Part shown: one piece after another, positions 1 through 7,485 of the stretch
How the letters are laid out: each line of letters starts with the position of its first letter
Numbering within the stretch: position 1 is the stretch's first letter
Origin: DASYDU01 sp036499445
GTDB taxonomy: Bacteria; Planctomycetota; Planctomycetia; Pirellulales; Lacipirellulaceae
DNA length: 27,044 nucleotides
Reading direction: 5' to 3'
Assembly (NCBI GenBank): GCA_036499445.1
Contig: DASYDU010000346.1
Coordinates: forward strand, 1-27,044
Made by a program: the position numbers and the translations under genes
The notes under the pieces: model-generated
What the model was told of the DNA's origin: nothing
Database searches by the model: none
The model's input: the letters and a program-made list of their open reading frames with translations, nothing else

Positions 1-468
1 CTCGGCCTCTTCGAGGTAAGTCCACTCGCGCTTCGCGCTGCGATACAAGAGCGGCGGCGGATGCCCGGCGTTGCAGAGCGTCAGCCGACTGGTCGGCGCG
101 AAGAATGTGCTCACGATCGCCGTAGCAAAGATGCCCGCTTCGCTTAGGGCCGCAAATTGCTCGTTCATCGAGCGGACGAATTGGTTTTGGTCGATGTGGT
201 TGACGTAACGCCGCATCAATCGGCGCAGCTCAGTTGCAAGGTCATGGACTGCTTTGCCGTGGCCGCTCACGTCGGCAACCAACAGACGCAAAATGCGGTT
301 CGTGGCACACGACGAAACGTAGTACACATCGCCGCCGCCCGTGGATTCGCCGTACGGCTTGCAATAGACCCAGACATCGAGCCCGGCCGTGGTCACGCCA
401 TTGTCGGCAGCCTGGTTACCGCCCCAGACTTCCATGCACTGCATCAACTCGTTTGCCGTCGCGGGCAT
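1..468 (-). CDS. SpoIIE/PP2C-type serine phosphatase, C-terminus cut by window edge
   Basis: The reverse strand from 468 to the window edge reads 156 residues with no stop. It begins MPATANELMQCMEVWGGN. The segment LLVADVSGHGKAVHDL (about residues 68-83) is the metal-binding DxSGHG motif of RsbU/SpoIIE-type PP2C phosphatases. FATAIVSTFFAP and LCNAGHPPPLLYR further on match the later core strands and the conserved NAGHPP motif. Such enzymes dephosphorylate anti-anti-sigma proteins in partner-switching circuits. A TGA lies two codons before the ATG at 468, so this start is firm. No sensor domain precedes the catalytic domain, so this is a short, probably soluble form. A small open frame ends 3 nt upstream and may be cotranscribed. 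The C-terminal part lies outside the window. Confidence 0.9.
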   Translation of the reverse strand, partial: MPATANELMQCMEVWGGNQAADNGVTTAGLDVWVYCKPYGESTGGGDVYYVSSCATNRILRLLVADVSGHGKAVHDLATELRRLMRRYVNHIDQNQFVRSMNEQFAALSEAGIFATAIVSTFFAPTSRLTLCNAGHPPPLLYRSAKREWTYLEEAE

Positions 469-471
469 CGT

Positions 472-693
472 TCATCGCTCGAATGATCGAGGAAATTCTC
501 TTGGGCTCGAATCGCCTATTATCTTACCGGCACGTCTCCCTCCGCCAGCGAGCGATCGGCGATTTTCGCCACTTTTTTCGTTTGCCGCTTGGTCGATCGT
601 GACGGAAAACCGCGTCTCTTGGCGCGAGGTTCCGGCGTTCGCATAATGGTGAAGCAGGCTTTGCCATTCCTCTTCTTGAAGGGTCATCGCCAT
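472..693 (-). CDS. Small hypothetical protein upstream of the SpoIIE phosphatase
   Basis: This is a 73-residue open frame beginning MAMTLQEEEWQSLLHHY and ending 3 nt before the phosphatase start. That spacing is typical of an operon. Its start codon overlaps the ATG of the divergent gene at 692, leaving no room for separate promoters. No known domain is recognised. The second half is rich in Arg, Gly and Ser and low in hydrophobic residues, so the frame could be accidental. The only positive evidence is its position and the well-formed first 35 residues. Confidence 0.35.
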   Translation of the reverse strand: MAMTLQEEEWQSLLHHYANAGTSRQETRFSVTIDQAANEKSGENRRSLAGGGRRAGKIIGDSSPREFPRSFER

Positions 694-1393
694 GATCCGG
701 TTTCTGAAGGCGGCCGCGTGGACGGCCGTAGCCGTCGGACCGTTGGCCCTGGCCCATTGGCTACCGCCGAGCGTCGCGACGACAGCCGTGATTGTATATC
801 TGCTGGTGGTGTTGCGGATCAGTTACTCGTTGGTCTCGATCTTGGACGTGGACCTCCCCTCGCTGCGCAATGCCGAGCTCGACGCCTTGCTCGACGGCGT
901 TTTCAGCGACTACGAAGCGGACCTCACGCGGTTCCCATTTCGGGCCCACATCTTTCGCCGCGGCGGAATGTTTCCGATTGAGATGCTCGAGATGGTTTAT
1001 AGTTACCGCACGCATTCGACCGATCCGGATGCCGGGATTCGCTTCTTTCGATTTCTTGGCCGGTCGGGTGAGGGATTGGTTTGGCAAACTTGCGAGAAGG
1101 GCGACGTCCGCTACTTTCGCCGGGACGATGTGCACGATGCGAAGGCGGCATTTCACCTCCGCGGGGGCCAGGACTCGGCGACCCGCGAGGTCGTGGCGAT
1201 CCTCTCGTTGCCGCTGCGTCAACTGGTGGGAATGGACGCAGGCGCGGCAAACGGTGACCCCATCGGTGTTCTGACCTTCGACGCGCTTTCGACCGAGGCG
1301 GCCGATGCTTTGGGCCAGCTGTTTGTGGAATTCCGGGCGGGCGAGCAACCCGCATTGGCGGAATTAGCGAACCGGGCGAGTTTGTATGTCTAG
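692..1393 (+). CDS. Membrane protein with GAF-like cytoplasmic domain
   Basis: The protein has 233 residues. The N-terminus carries two probable membrane segments (about residues 5-22 and 27-48, including AVIVYLLVVLRISYSLV). A soluble region of about 180 residues follows. It alternates short strands and helices in a GAF-like order: a helix near MVYSYRTH, the strand GEGLVWQTCEKGDVRYF, then REVVAILSLPL and GDPIGVLTFDA. GAF domains bind small ligands or mediate dimerisation, but no ligand can be named. It is divergent from the phosphatase at 1-468, which suggests a shared signalling role (inference). The fold call rests on pattern only. Confidence 0.7.
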   Translation: MIRFLKAAAWTAVAVGPLALAHWLPPSVATTAVIVYLLVVLRISYSLVSILDVDLPSLRNAELDALLDGVFSDYEADLTRFPFRAHIFRRGGMFPIEMLEMVYSYRTHSTDPDAGIRFFRFLGRSGEGLVWQTCEKGDVRYFRRDDVHDAKAAFHLRGGQDSATREVVAILSLPLRQLVGMDAGAANGDPIGVLTFDALSTEAADALGQLFVEFRAGEQPALAELANRASLYV

Positions 1394-1408
1394 AAACGGG
1401 GCGGTCCG

Positions 1409-1549
1409 ATGACTCAACAATCAAATGCATCAACTGGAGTGCAGACGGCTCCGATGCCGAAAGTGACTGGCACTATGACGCGCGCCGCGCTGGTAGAACT
1501 GATCAAGCGGACGAATCAGACGCCGGTGAGAATAACGGCACAGAGTTGA
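1409..1549 (+). CDS. Possible 46-residue small protein
   Basis: An ATG at 1409, 15 nt after the stop of the GAF-like membrane protein, opens a 46-codon frame ending in TGA at 1547-1549. The product starts MTQQSNASTGVQTAPMPKV and ends in a basic, helix-like segment (LVELIKRTNQTPVRITAQ). A GGGGCGG stretch lies about 5 nt before the ATG and could serve in ribosome binding. No family is recognised. The short gap to the upstream gene makes cotranscription possible, but a frame of this length can also arise by chance. Confidence 0.35.
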   Translation: MTQQSNASTGVQTAPMPKVTGTMTRAALVELIKRTNQTPVRITAQS

Positions 1550-1694
1550 CCATTCACCTTGATCCGGGTCATCGTCAGCGAGACGTGCCTGTGCTACCAT
1601 CTACCGTCGCGCATTTTCATGCAACGTCCTGCCGGCAAGCAGGCGATGAGCGGGATTGGCGGCGGAAATCGAAAGATGGGACTGACAAAGCACG

Positions 1695-2981
1695 ATGAAG
1701 ATTGACTCGATCCCGATCCTGCGCCGGTTGTGGATTTCTTACACGACGTCGCCGGCAGCGCGGTCGTTCATGGACCGGGCCGAAAGCCAGTCGCAGGACG
1801 GCGTGGAAGTGACGGTCGCCGTTTTGGATGCCCGCGAGAGCCGCGCGTTTTTTGGCGTGCCGATGGCAAAGCGCGGTGTTCAGCCGGTTTGGCTGCGGAT
1901 AGAGAACCACGGCCTGACGCCCTATCGGCTCAGCCTGGTCGGCATCGATCCGAATTACTATTCTTCCTATGAGGCGGCTGGGGCCAACCACTATTCGAGC
2001 GGCAAGCGGCTGCTGGAATATGGGGTGTTGGCATTGTGGTTTCTGCCGCTGCTCCTCTTGCTGCCGGTGAAATTGCTCGCCGCCCGGCTTGCCAATCGCA
2101 AGATCGACGCGTTCTTTTCGGAGCAAGCGTTTAAGCTCCGGCCCGTCCCTCCCGGCGGCGCGGAAGAGGGCTTTGTGTTCACGCCGCTCGATGCCGGAAA
2201 CAAAGTCGTCCACATCAAACTGTTCGGCTTTAAGGATACGAAGGAGTTTGTCTTCACGGCCAGCGTACCGGGGCTCAACGCCGACTACCTGCGGCACGAA
2301 ATCCTGCAGAACGAACTGCCCGGGCCGCCCGTGGAGTGCGATCTCCCGACCCTCCGCGCTCGACTCGCCGAGTCACCCTGTACCACCACGAACCATAGCG
2401 GTCTGCGAGCGGGCGATCCCGCCAATTTGGTCGTCGTCGGCGAATTCCCGACGCTGCTCAGTGCATTCGGCCCGCGCTGGGACCTGACGGAAGTCATCAC
2501 GCTGGCGACCTGCGCGAAAACGTTTCGAGCGTTTCTGACCGGTTGGGAGTATCGCTATTCGCCTGTGAGTGCCCTCTATCTCTTCGGCCGCTGCCAAGAC
2601 TTCGCGCTGCAGCGCGTCCGCCATTCGATCAACGAACGGCTTCACTTGCGACTTTGGGCGACGCCGCTACGCTATCAAGGGCTGCCCGTGTGGGTCGGAC
2701 AGGTGAGCCGCGACATCGGCGTGCGATTCACTTGGCGGACTTGGAATTTGACTACGCATCGCATCGATCCAAACGTCGACGAGGCCCGCGACTATGTGGT
2801 CGAGGATTTGTTTCAGGCGGAGCGGATCGAACTGGCTGGCTACGTCGACGGCGTCGGCGCCTGCGACCCGAGCGCGCCGCGCCACAATCTCACAGGCGAT
2901 ACCTACTACACGGACGGCAAGCGGGCGGCGATGCTTGTTTCGCAAACGAGGACGACGCCAAAATTCGTGGCTTGGTCGTGA
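1695..2981 (+). CDS. LssY C-terminal domain membrane protein
   Basis: The protein has 428 residues. The C-terminal half contains LPVWVGQVSRDIGVRF and a following segment (TTHRIDPNVDEARDYVVEDL), the signature I associate with the LssY_C domain found at the end of some PAP2-family and DedA-type membrane proteins. Here the domain is preceded by a different N-terminus. Residues 1-100 look like an extracytoplasmic or soluble beta-rich region. One strong hydrophobic helix follows (about residues 107-130, YGVLALWFLPLLLLLPVKLL). A beta-rich region with VVHIKLFGFKDTKEFVF comes next. The function of LssY_C is not established. It converges with recQ, and the two stops are 17 nt apart. The ATG at 1695 is the first good start. 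Confidence 0.75.
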   Translation: MKIDSIPILRRLWISYTTSPAARSFMDRAESQSQDGVEVTVAVLDARESRAFFGVPMAKRGVQPVWLRIENHGLTPYRLSLVGIDPNYYSSYEAAGANHYSSGKRLLEYGVLALWFLPLLLLLPVKLLAARLANRKIDAFFSEQAFKLRPVPPGGAEEGFVFTPLDAGNKVVHIKLFGFKDTKEFVFTASVPGLNADYLRHEILQNELPGPPVECDLPTLRARLAESPCTTTNHSGLRAGDPANLVVVGEFPTLLSAFGPRWDLTEVITLATCAKTFRAFLTGWEYRYSPVSALYLFGRCQDFALQRVRHSINERLHLRLWATPLRYQGLPVWVGQVSRDIGVRFTWRTWNLTTHRIDPNVDEARDYVVEDLFQAERIELAGYVDGVGACDPSAPRHNLTGDTYYTDGKRAAMLVSQTRTTPKFVAWS

Positions 2982-2998
2982 GGCCAAGTCTGATCATT

Positions 2999-4867
2999 TC
3001 AAGATATCGACGTACCACGCGACACTCCCCGCGTAGCCGTGCTATTTGGACGGGGTTCCGCGTCCATAGCGATGCCCGACTCGGCGCAGTATTCGGCGAT
3101 TTCTCGGAGCAAATCGAATCCATATTCGGCATTTTTCTTTTCGCCGATGCCGTGGATTTGTCGTAAAGCGACCGCGGTCGATGGTCGGAACCGGGCCAGT
3201 TCGCGAAGCGTGGCGTCGTTAAACACGACAAACGGCGGCACGCCGCGCTCTTCCGCTTGCGTGCGGCGATAGCGGCGGAGGGCCTCGAACAAGCCGTGGT
3301 CGACGCCGTCCCATGATTCGCGGGCCACGCGCGATTCTCGCCGCGCGCGGGCGGCCGGCTTTAAAAGTTGCGGTGTGATTTCGCCGTGCATCGCTTGCCG
3401 GCCTGTTGGCGTGAGCTCGATGACGTTGTATTCGCCGCTACGGACGAGAAACGCCTGTCCGACCAATTGATCGATCCACGCGCGGACGGTCCGCTTGTCG
3501 TGCTCACGCAGGAGGCCCCACGTGCTGAGGACGTTGTGCCCGCGGCTGACGACCCGCTCGTCGCTCGATCCGACGAGCACGAGCGCCACGTGGTCACCGC
3601 CGAATCTTTCGCCCACTCGGGCGACGCAGGAAAGAATCTTCTGTGAAATGACGAGCGGATCGTCGACCAAATCGATTTCCGCGAGGCAAACGTCGCAGGC
3701 GCCGCAAGATTCGGCCTCCAATTGCTGCCCGAAGTAGGCGGTGATCGCGCGATGCCGGCACTTCACGCCGCTGCAATAGCTATCAATGCCCGCCAGTACG
3801 GCCATAGCGATTTCCAAGGCGTGGGGTGGCAGGTTTTGCTGCAGCTTTCGCCACGTTTGGAAGTCGGCGGCGGAATAGAACAGCCAGCATTCGGCCTCCA
3901 GCCCGTCGCGGCCGGCGCGACCGCTTTCCTGCTGATAACTCTCCAGCGATTTGGGAGCTGCCGCGTGAATGACATAACGCACGTCCGATTTATCGATCCC
4001 CATCCCGAAGGCGACGGTCGCCACGATGATTCGCGCGCGGTCGTTGATGAAGGCCTCTTGATTCCGCAGCCGGTCCGCATCCGCCATGCCGGCGTGGTAG
4101 GGCAATGCCTGGTAGCCTAGATCGCAGAGGGCCGCCGCCGTCTCTTCGACGTCCTTACGGCGAATGCAATAGATGATGCCCGAGTCCTCTCGATGACGGT
4201 CGACGACATCACGAATTTGGCGCAAGAGATCGGTGCGGCGCTGCACGCGGTAGACCAGATTCGGGCGGTCGAACGACCCGACGAGAACGGCTGGCGCAGA
4301 GAGCCCGAGCTCCCGCACGATGTCGTCGCGGACGTGCGGCGTAGCGGTTGCCGTGTAGGCGTGCAGTGCGACGCCGGGAAACTTTTCCTTCAGTTGCCGC
4401 AACTCGCGATACTCGGGGCGAAAGTCGTGTCCCCATTCGCTGATGCAATGGGCCTCGTCAATGGCAAAGAATGAGATCGGGACTTGTTGCAGGAATTCGA
4501 GTGTGCGATTGGTCATGAGCCGCTCCGGCGAGAGATAGAGCAGCTTCAGCCGACCGCCGCGAATTTCATCGGCGACGCGCCGCTTCTCGTCAAAGGCGAG
4601 CGTGCTGTTGACGCAAGCCGCCGGGACGCCGCAATCCAAAAGCGAGTCGACCTGATCCTTCATCAAGGAGATCAGCGGTGAGACGACGACGCCCAGACCC
4701 GAAAGATGGAGCGCGGGCGCCTGAAAGCAGAGCGACTTCCCGCCGCCGGTCGGCAGCACGACGACCGAATCGCGGCCCTCGACAACCGCCTGCATCGCTT
4801 CGGCCTGCAACTCGCGGAACTCGTCAAAGCCCCAATACTGCCGGAGGATATTGCGGAGCTGTTCCAC
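2999..4867 (-). CDS. recQ: ATP-dependent DNA helicase RecQ
   Basis: This 3'-5' superfamily 2 helicase acts in recombination and stalled-fork repair. From the GTG at 4867 it has 622 residues. Walker A is PTGGGKSL (residues 39-46), motif II is DEAH (137-140) followed by CISEWGHDFR, and motif III is TATATP. FGMGIDKSDVRYVIH and QESGRAGRDG are motifs V and VI. A zinc-binding domain (CGACDVCL), a winged helix and a C-terminal HRDC domain (LFEALRRYRR to HGIGEKKNAEYG) follow, so all RecQ parts are present. The open frame continues upstream to 5035, but that extension translates a tRNA gene and cannot be protein. GTG 4867 and TTG 4876 or 4882 are the possible starts, and none has a good ribosome binding site. 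Confidence 0.95.
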   Translation of the reverse strand: MEQLRNILRQYWGFDEFRELQAEAMQAVVEGRDSVVVLPTGGGKSLCFQAPALHLSGLGVVVSPLISLMKDQVDSLLDCGVPAACVNSTLAFDEKRRVADEIRGGRLKLLYLSPERLMTNRTLEFLQQVPISFFAIDEAHCISEWGHDFRPEYRELRQLKEKFPGVALHAYTATATPHVRDDIVRELGLSAPAVLVGSFDRPNLVYRVQRRTDLLRQIRDVVDRHREDSGIIYCIRRKDVEETAAALCDLGYQALPYHAGMADADRLRNQEAFINDRARIIVATVAFGMGIDKSDVRYVIHAAAPKSLESYQQESGRAGRDGLEAECWLFYSAADFQTWRKLQQNLPPHALEIAMAVLAGIDSYCSGVKCRHRAITAYFGQQLEAESCGACDVCLAEIDLVDDPLVISQKILSCVARVGERFGGDHVALVLVGSSDERVVSRGHNVLSTWGLLREHDKRTVRAWIDQLVGQAFLVRSGEYNVIELTPTGRQAMHGEITPQLLKPAARARRESRVARESWDGVDHGLFEALRRYRRTQAEERGVPPFVVFNDATLRELARFRPSTAVALRQIHGIGEKKNAEYGFDLLREIAEYCAESGIAMDAEPRPNSTATRGVSRGTSIS

Positions 4868-4886
4868 GATTGGCAATGCCAAGCAA

Positions 4887-4960
4887 TCGGGCTGACTGGA
4901 TTCGAACCAGCGACCTCTTGGTCCCGAACCAAGCGCTCTACCAGACTGAGCCACAGCCCG
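4887..4960 (-). tRNA. tRNA-Pro (anticodon CGG)
   Basis: A 74-nt cloverleaf was read on the minus strand. The acceptor arms CGGGCTG and CAGCCCG pair perfectly with discriminator A. The D arm is GCTC...GAGC. The anticodon arm CTTGG-TTCGGGA-CCAAG gives anticodon CGG. The T arm is GCTGG-TTCGAAT-CCAGT with one G-T pair. No CCA is encoded. The 3' end lies 19 nt before the GTG start of recQ on the same strand, so both are probably on one transcript. Confidence 0.97.
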
Positions 4961-4988
4961 AGGGAGAAACGCCAAGACGAATTCGTCG

Positions 4989-5027
4989 AACATGGCGCAG
5001 TTAAGCACTCTACCAGAGTGGCATGTT
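4989..5027. other. Small imperfect hairpin between mntR and tRNA-Pro
   Basis: AACATG (4989-4994) pairs with CATGTT (5022-5027). Inside it, CACTC (5006-5010) pairs with GAGTG (5016-5020) around a 5-nt loop. It lies downstream of the mntR stop and upstream of the tRNA. It has no T tract, so it is at best a weak or factor-dependent terminator or a processing signal. Confidence 0.3.
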
Positions 5028-5063
5028 AGCAGCAAGGCGGCCCGCTAGCTGGAACCGCCAGCG

Positions 5064-5789
5064 CTACGAATTCGCCGGCGATTCGACCAAGATTTTCGCC
5101 GCGGCAGCCAAACCCAAAGATGTCTCCTGTCGCCGCGGGATGCGAATCTTTACAGCTTCGGCGGCCGGTTCGCGGCTGCCCACAGTGATCGTTGAGCCGG
5201 GCATCAAACCTTGCCGCTCGATGAACTGTAGAAACTCCGGGTCCTGATCCAGCACGCGTACGATCCGCTGTGGCTTGCCGAGTGGGCAATTGGCCAGGCT
5301 CATGCGGCGCGGCTCGTGCACGTGGCCTTTGGACGTGGGAATCGGATCGCCGTGGGGATCGGTGGCCGGGTGGCCGAGCAATTTGTCGATTCGTTCCAGG
5401 ACTTGGTCGGAAATGGCGTGCTCGAGCGCGTCGGCTTCGTCGTGAACGGTCGACCAATCGAGCCCGAGCACCTTCACGAGGAAGAGCTCGATCAACCGGT
5501 GGCGGCGGAGCATGAGCAGCGCCAACTTGTCGCCGCTCGCTGTGAGCCGCACTCCGCCGCGCGGTTGGTACTCGACCAAGCCGGCGTCCGCGAGCGCCTT
5601 GACCATCGACGTGGCTGTGCCTGGCACGACTCCCATCACCGTGGCGAGTCGGCCCATCAGGATCATTTCGCCATCGCTGGCCCGTTGCTCGAGATAGAGC
5701 TGCCGAACATAGTTCTCGACCGTACTGCTGGTCACGCGTTCCCTTTCGTGGTTCTTGGACAAATCAAAGCTATCAGGTGCCCCCGGCAT
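5064..5789 (-). CDS. mntR: DtxR/MntR-family metal-dependent regulator
   Basis: The first ATG is at 5789 and gives 241 residues. A GTG at 5735 (VTSSTVENYVRQ) matches the usual family start and is a real alternative. The N-terminal winged helix covers TVENYVRQLYLEQ to AGLVEYQPRGGVRLT. The metal-binding and dimerisation domain follows (RHRLIELFLVKVLGLDW, then VHDEADALEHAISD). A C-terminal FeoA/SH3-like domain starts near LANCPLGKPQRIVRV, so this is the long, IdeR-type layout. In VHDEADALEH the position of the DtxR cysteine ligand is Asp, which fits a manganese sensor better than an iron sensor. In the N-terminal VENYV the usual Met or Asp ligand position is Asn. It is divergent from mntH, its likely target. 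Confidence 0.88.
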   Translation of the reverse strand: MPGAPDSFDLSKNHERERVTSSTVENYVRQLYLEQRASDGEMILMGRLATVMGVVPGTATSMVKALADAGLVEYQPRGGVRLTASGDKLALLMLRRHRLIELFLVKVLGLDWSTVHDEADALEHAISDQVLERIDKLLGHPATDPHGDPIPTSKGHVHEPRRMSLANCPLGKPQRIVRVLDQDPEFLQFIERQGLMPGSTITVGSREPAAEAVKIRIPRRQETSLGLAAAAKILVESPANS

Positions 5790-5817
5790 TGACAATTCTT
5801 TGAATCGCCCATATTCT
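5789..5817 (+). promoter_or_regulatory. Sigma70-type promoter for mntH
   Basis: TTGACA at 5789-5794, a 17-nt spacer, and TATTCT at 5812-5817 form a near-consensus promoter reading toward mntH. The expected start of transcription, about 5824-5826, falls inside the palindrome at 5818-5837. The -35 box overlaps the ATG of mntR on the other strand. On the minus strand, TAGAAT (complement of 5813-5818) could be the -10 box of mntR, though no good -35 box accompanies it. Confidence 0.7.
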
Positions 5818-5837
5818 AATTTTGATTGCTCAAAATT
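5818..5837. promoter_or_regulatory. Candidate MntR operator
   Basis: A perfect 8-bp inverted repeat with a 4-nt centre reads AATTTTGATTGCTCAAAATT. It begins one base after the -10 box of the mntH promoter and should cover the transcription start, a classic position for a repressor. It also lies 29 nt upstream of the mntR ATG, so one site could control both genes. The sequence does not match the E. coli MntR, B. subtilis MntR or DtxR boxes as I know them. Assignment to this regulator is by position. Confidence 0.6.
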
Positions 5838-5870
5838 GGCTTGGCAACTTGCCGATAGTTAGGTCGGGCT

Positions 5871-5907
5871 TTCCAGCCTGACGAGGTTTTGGCATGTCAG
5901 GCTGGAA
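5871..5907. repeat. 12-bp stem hairpin in the mntH leader
   Basis: TTCCAGCCTGAC (5871-5882) and GTCAGGCTGGAA (5896-5907) are perfect inverted copies around a 13-nt loop. The hairpin ends 21 nt before the mntH ATG at 5929. There is no T run, so it is not a standard terminator. It could be a small repeat unit that landed in the leader, or a structure affecting mRNA stability or translation. It does not resemble the known manganese riboswitch class. Confidence 0.7.
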
Positions 5908-5928
5908 TGCCGATGTACGGGTGCTGGC

Positions 5929-7380
5929 ATGGGATTGCACGAAATGACAAACGATCCCGAAACCGCAGGGACATCCCACGAACCAGCTTCGCCTGGGTTC
6001 GTTACCGTCGCCCCGACCAGTCACATGTCGCTGGAAGGAATGCACGGCACGGTCGAGGTCCCGCACCATCAAGCCGGATTTTGGCGGCAACTGCGGGCGT
6101 TCACCGGTCCCGCTCTGCTTGTGAGCGTCGGTTACATGGATCCGGGCAATTGGGGCACCGATTTGGCGGCCGGCGCCCGCTTTCGATACGACCTGCTGTG
6201 GGTCGTGGCATTGGCCAGCGTGATGGCGATCTTTCTGCAGGTGCTCTCAGCTCGGCTCGGCGTTGTCACCGGCAAAGACCTGGCGCAGGCCTGCCGAGAT
6301 TGGTATCCGCGCTGGTCGCGCTGGCCAAACTGGCTGCTCTGCGAAGTGGCAATCGGCGCCTGTGACCTGGCCGAAGTGTTAGGGAGCGCAGTCGCGCTCA
6401 ACTTGCTGTTTCACATTCCGCTGCTTTGGGCGGTGATGATCACCGCGGCCGACGTCTTTCTGCTTTTGGCGTTGCAGCGATTCGGGATGCGGACGATTGA
6501 AGCAGTGGTTTTTGCGCTCGTGGTCACGATCGGCGCGTGCTACTTTATCGAAATCTTCGTGCTGCCGCAGACGAGGCCCGATTTTCTGGCGATGGGGCAC
6601 GCCATGCTCACTCCAGGATTCCGCCAAATGGGCATGGCCTATGTGGCGATCGGCATTATCGGGGCAACGGTGATGCCGCACAATTTGTATCTGCATTCGG
6701 CGCTCGTTCAGAGCCGCAAACTCACGCTGGCCGATGACCAATACGTTCGCACCGCGATCCGATTCAACACGATCGATTCGACCGTCGCACTCGGCATCGC
6801 ATTTTTGGTCAATGCCGCGATCCTGGTGCTGGCCGCGATGGTGTTTTACGGGCGCGACAGCGTCACGGCCGCCGGGGGGCAAGTTGTCGCGTTTGGGGCC
6901 GACGCCGATTGGATTCGCGTGGCGTATCTGACGCTCGCTCCGCTCTTGGGCACGGCCGCGGCAAGCACCCTGTTCGCGGTTGCGCTCTTGGCGAGCGGCC
7001 AGAGCAGCACGATCACCGGAACACTGGCGGGCCAGGTCGTGATGGAAGGCTTCATGCACTGGCGACTTTCGCCGTGGATCCGGCGGCTGATCACGCGGTC
7101 GCTCGCGATCTTGCCGGCAGTTTTGATCATTGGCCTTCGCGGCGAAGGCAGCGTCAACGATCTGCTCACCCTCAGCCAGGTTATTTTGGCCATGCAGCTT
7201 CCTTTTGCCATGCTTCCGCTGCTGCACTTCACGAGCTCGCGGAAGTTCATGGGGAGATGGAAAAGCGGTTGGTTTCTGTTGGCGGCCGGTTGGACCAGCG
7301 CACTTGTGATCACCTGCATGGATATTTACGGGCTGCCCGATTCGCTGAAGTCCGCTTGGCAAGTGATTGTCGGGGGATGA
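5929..7380 (+). CDS. mntH: NRAMP-family divalent metal (Mn2+/Fe2+) transporter
   Basis: This proton-coupled inner-membrane importer has 483 residues. After a hydrophilic N-terminal tail of about 55 residues, the first membrane helix carries the metal-binding DPGN (residues 71-74, in GYMDPGNWGTDLAAG). The matching MPHN of helix 6 appears in GATVMPHNLYLHSALVQSR. About eleven hydrophobic segments can be counted. SGQSSTITGTLAGQVVMEGF is also typical of the family. The ATG at 5929 is assumed. An ATG at 5944 (MTNDPETAGT) is equally possible, and neither has a strong ribosome binding site. It is divergent from the MntR-like regulator, with a promoter and palindrome between them. The pairing supports manganese as substrate, but iron cannot be excluded from sequence. 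Confidence 0.93.
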   Translation: MGLHEMTNDPETAGTSHEPASPGFVTVAPTSHMSLEGMHGTVEVPHHQAGFWRQLRAFTGPALLVSVGYMDPGNWGTDLAAGARFRYDLLWVVALASVMAIFLQVLSARLGVVTGKDLAQACRDWYPRWSRWPNWLLCEVAIGACDLAEVLGSAVALNLLFHIPLLWAVMITAADVFLLLALQRFGMRTIEAVVFALVVTIGACYFIEIFVLPQTRPDFLAMGHAMLTPGFRQMGMAYVAIGIIGATVMPHNLYLHSALVQSRKLTLADDQYVRTAIRFNTIDSTVALGIAFLVNAAILVLAAMVFYGRDSVTAAGGQVVAFGADADWIRVAYLTLAPLLGTAAASTLFAVALLASGQSSTITGTLAGQVVMEGFMHWRLSPWIRRLITRSLAILPAVLIIGLRGEGSVNDLLTLSQVILAMQLPFAMLPLLHFTSSRKFMGRWKSGWFLLAAGWTSALVITCMDIYGLPDSLKSAWQVIVGG

Positions 7381-7485
7381 TGCCGCCACGTGATAACATG
7401 CCGGCTGGGTAGGTTCTGTTTGACTAAGGCGACTTTCGTTACCATGATCGGAAGCAGTCATTGGCATCCGCAATCGAGGAAACCG

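Noticed and set aside
4989..5030. Second tRNA or tRNA relic beside tRNA-Pro (a D-arm-like CTCTGGTAGAG on the minus strand)
   Set aside because: Only a D-arm-like hairpin is present. No anticodon arm, T arm or acceptor stem can be drawn.
4868..5035. N-terminal extension of RecQ of about 56 residues
   Set aside because: It is a translation of the tRNA-Pro gene (AVAQSGRALGSGPRGRWFES is a known false-protein pattern) and has no protein support.
6379..7473. Long minus-strand open frame of 364 codons opposite mntH
   Set aside because: It is composed mainly of Arg, Gln, His and Asp with no domain pattern, and it is antisense to a clear NRAMP gene.
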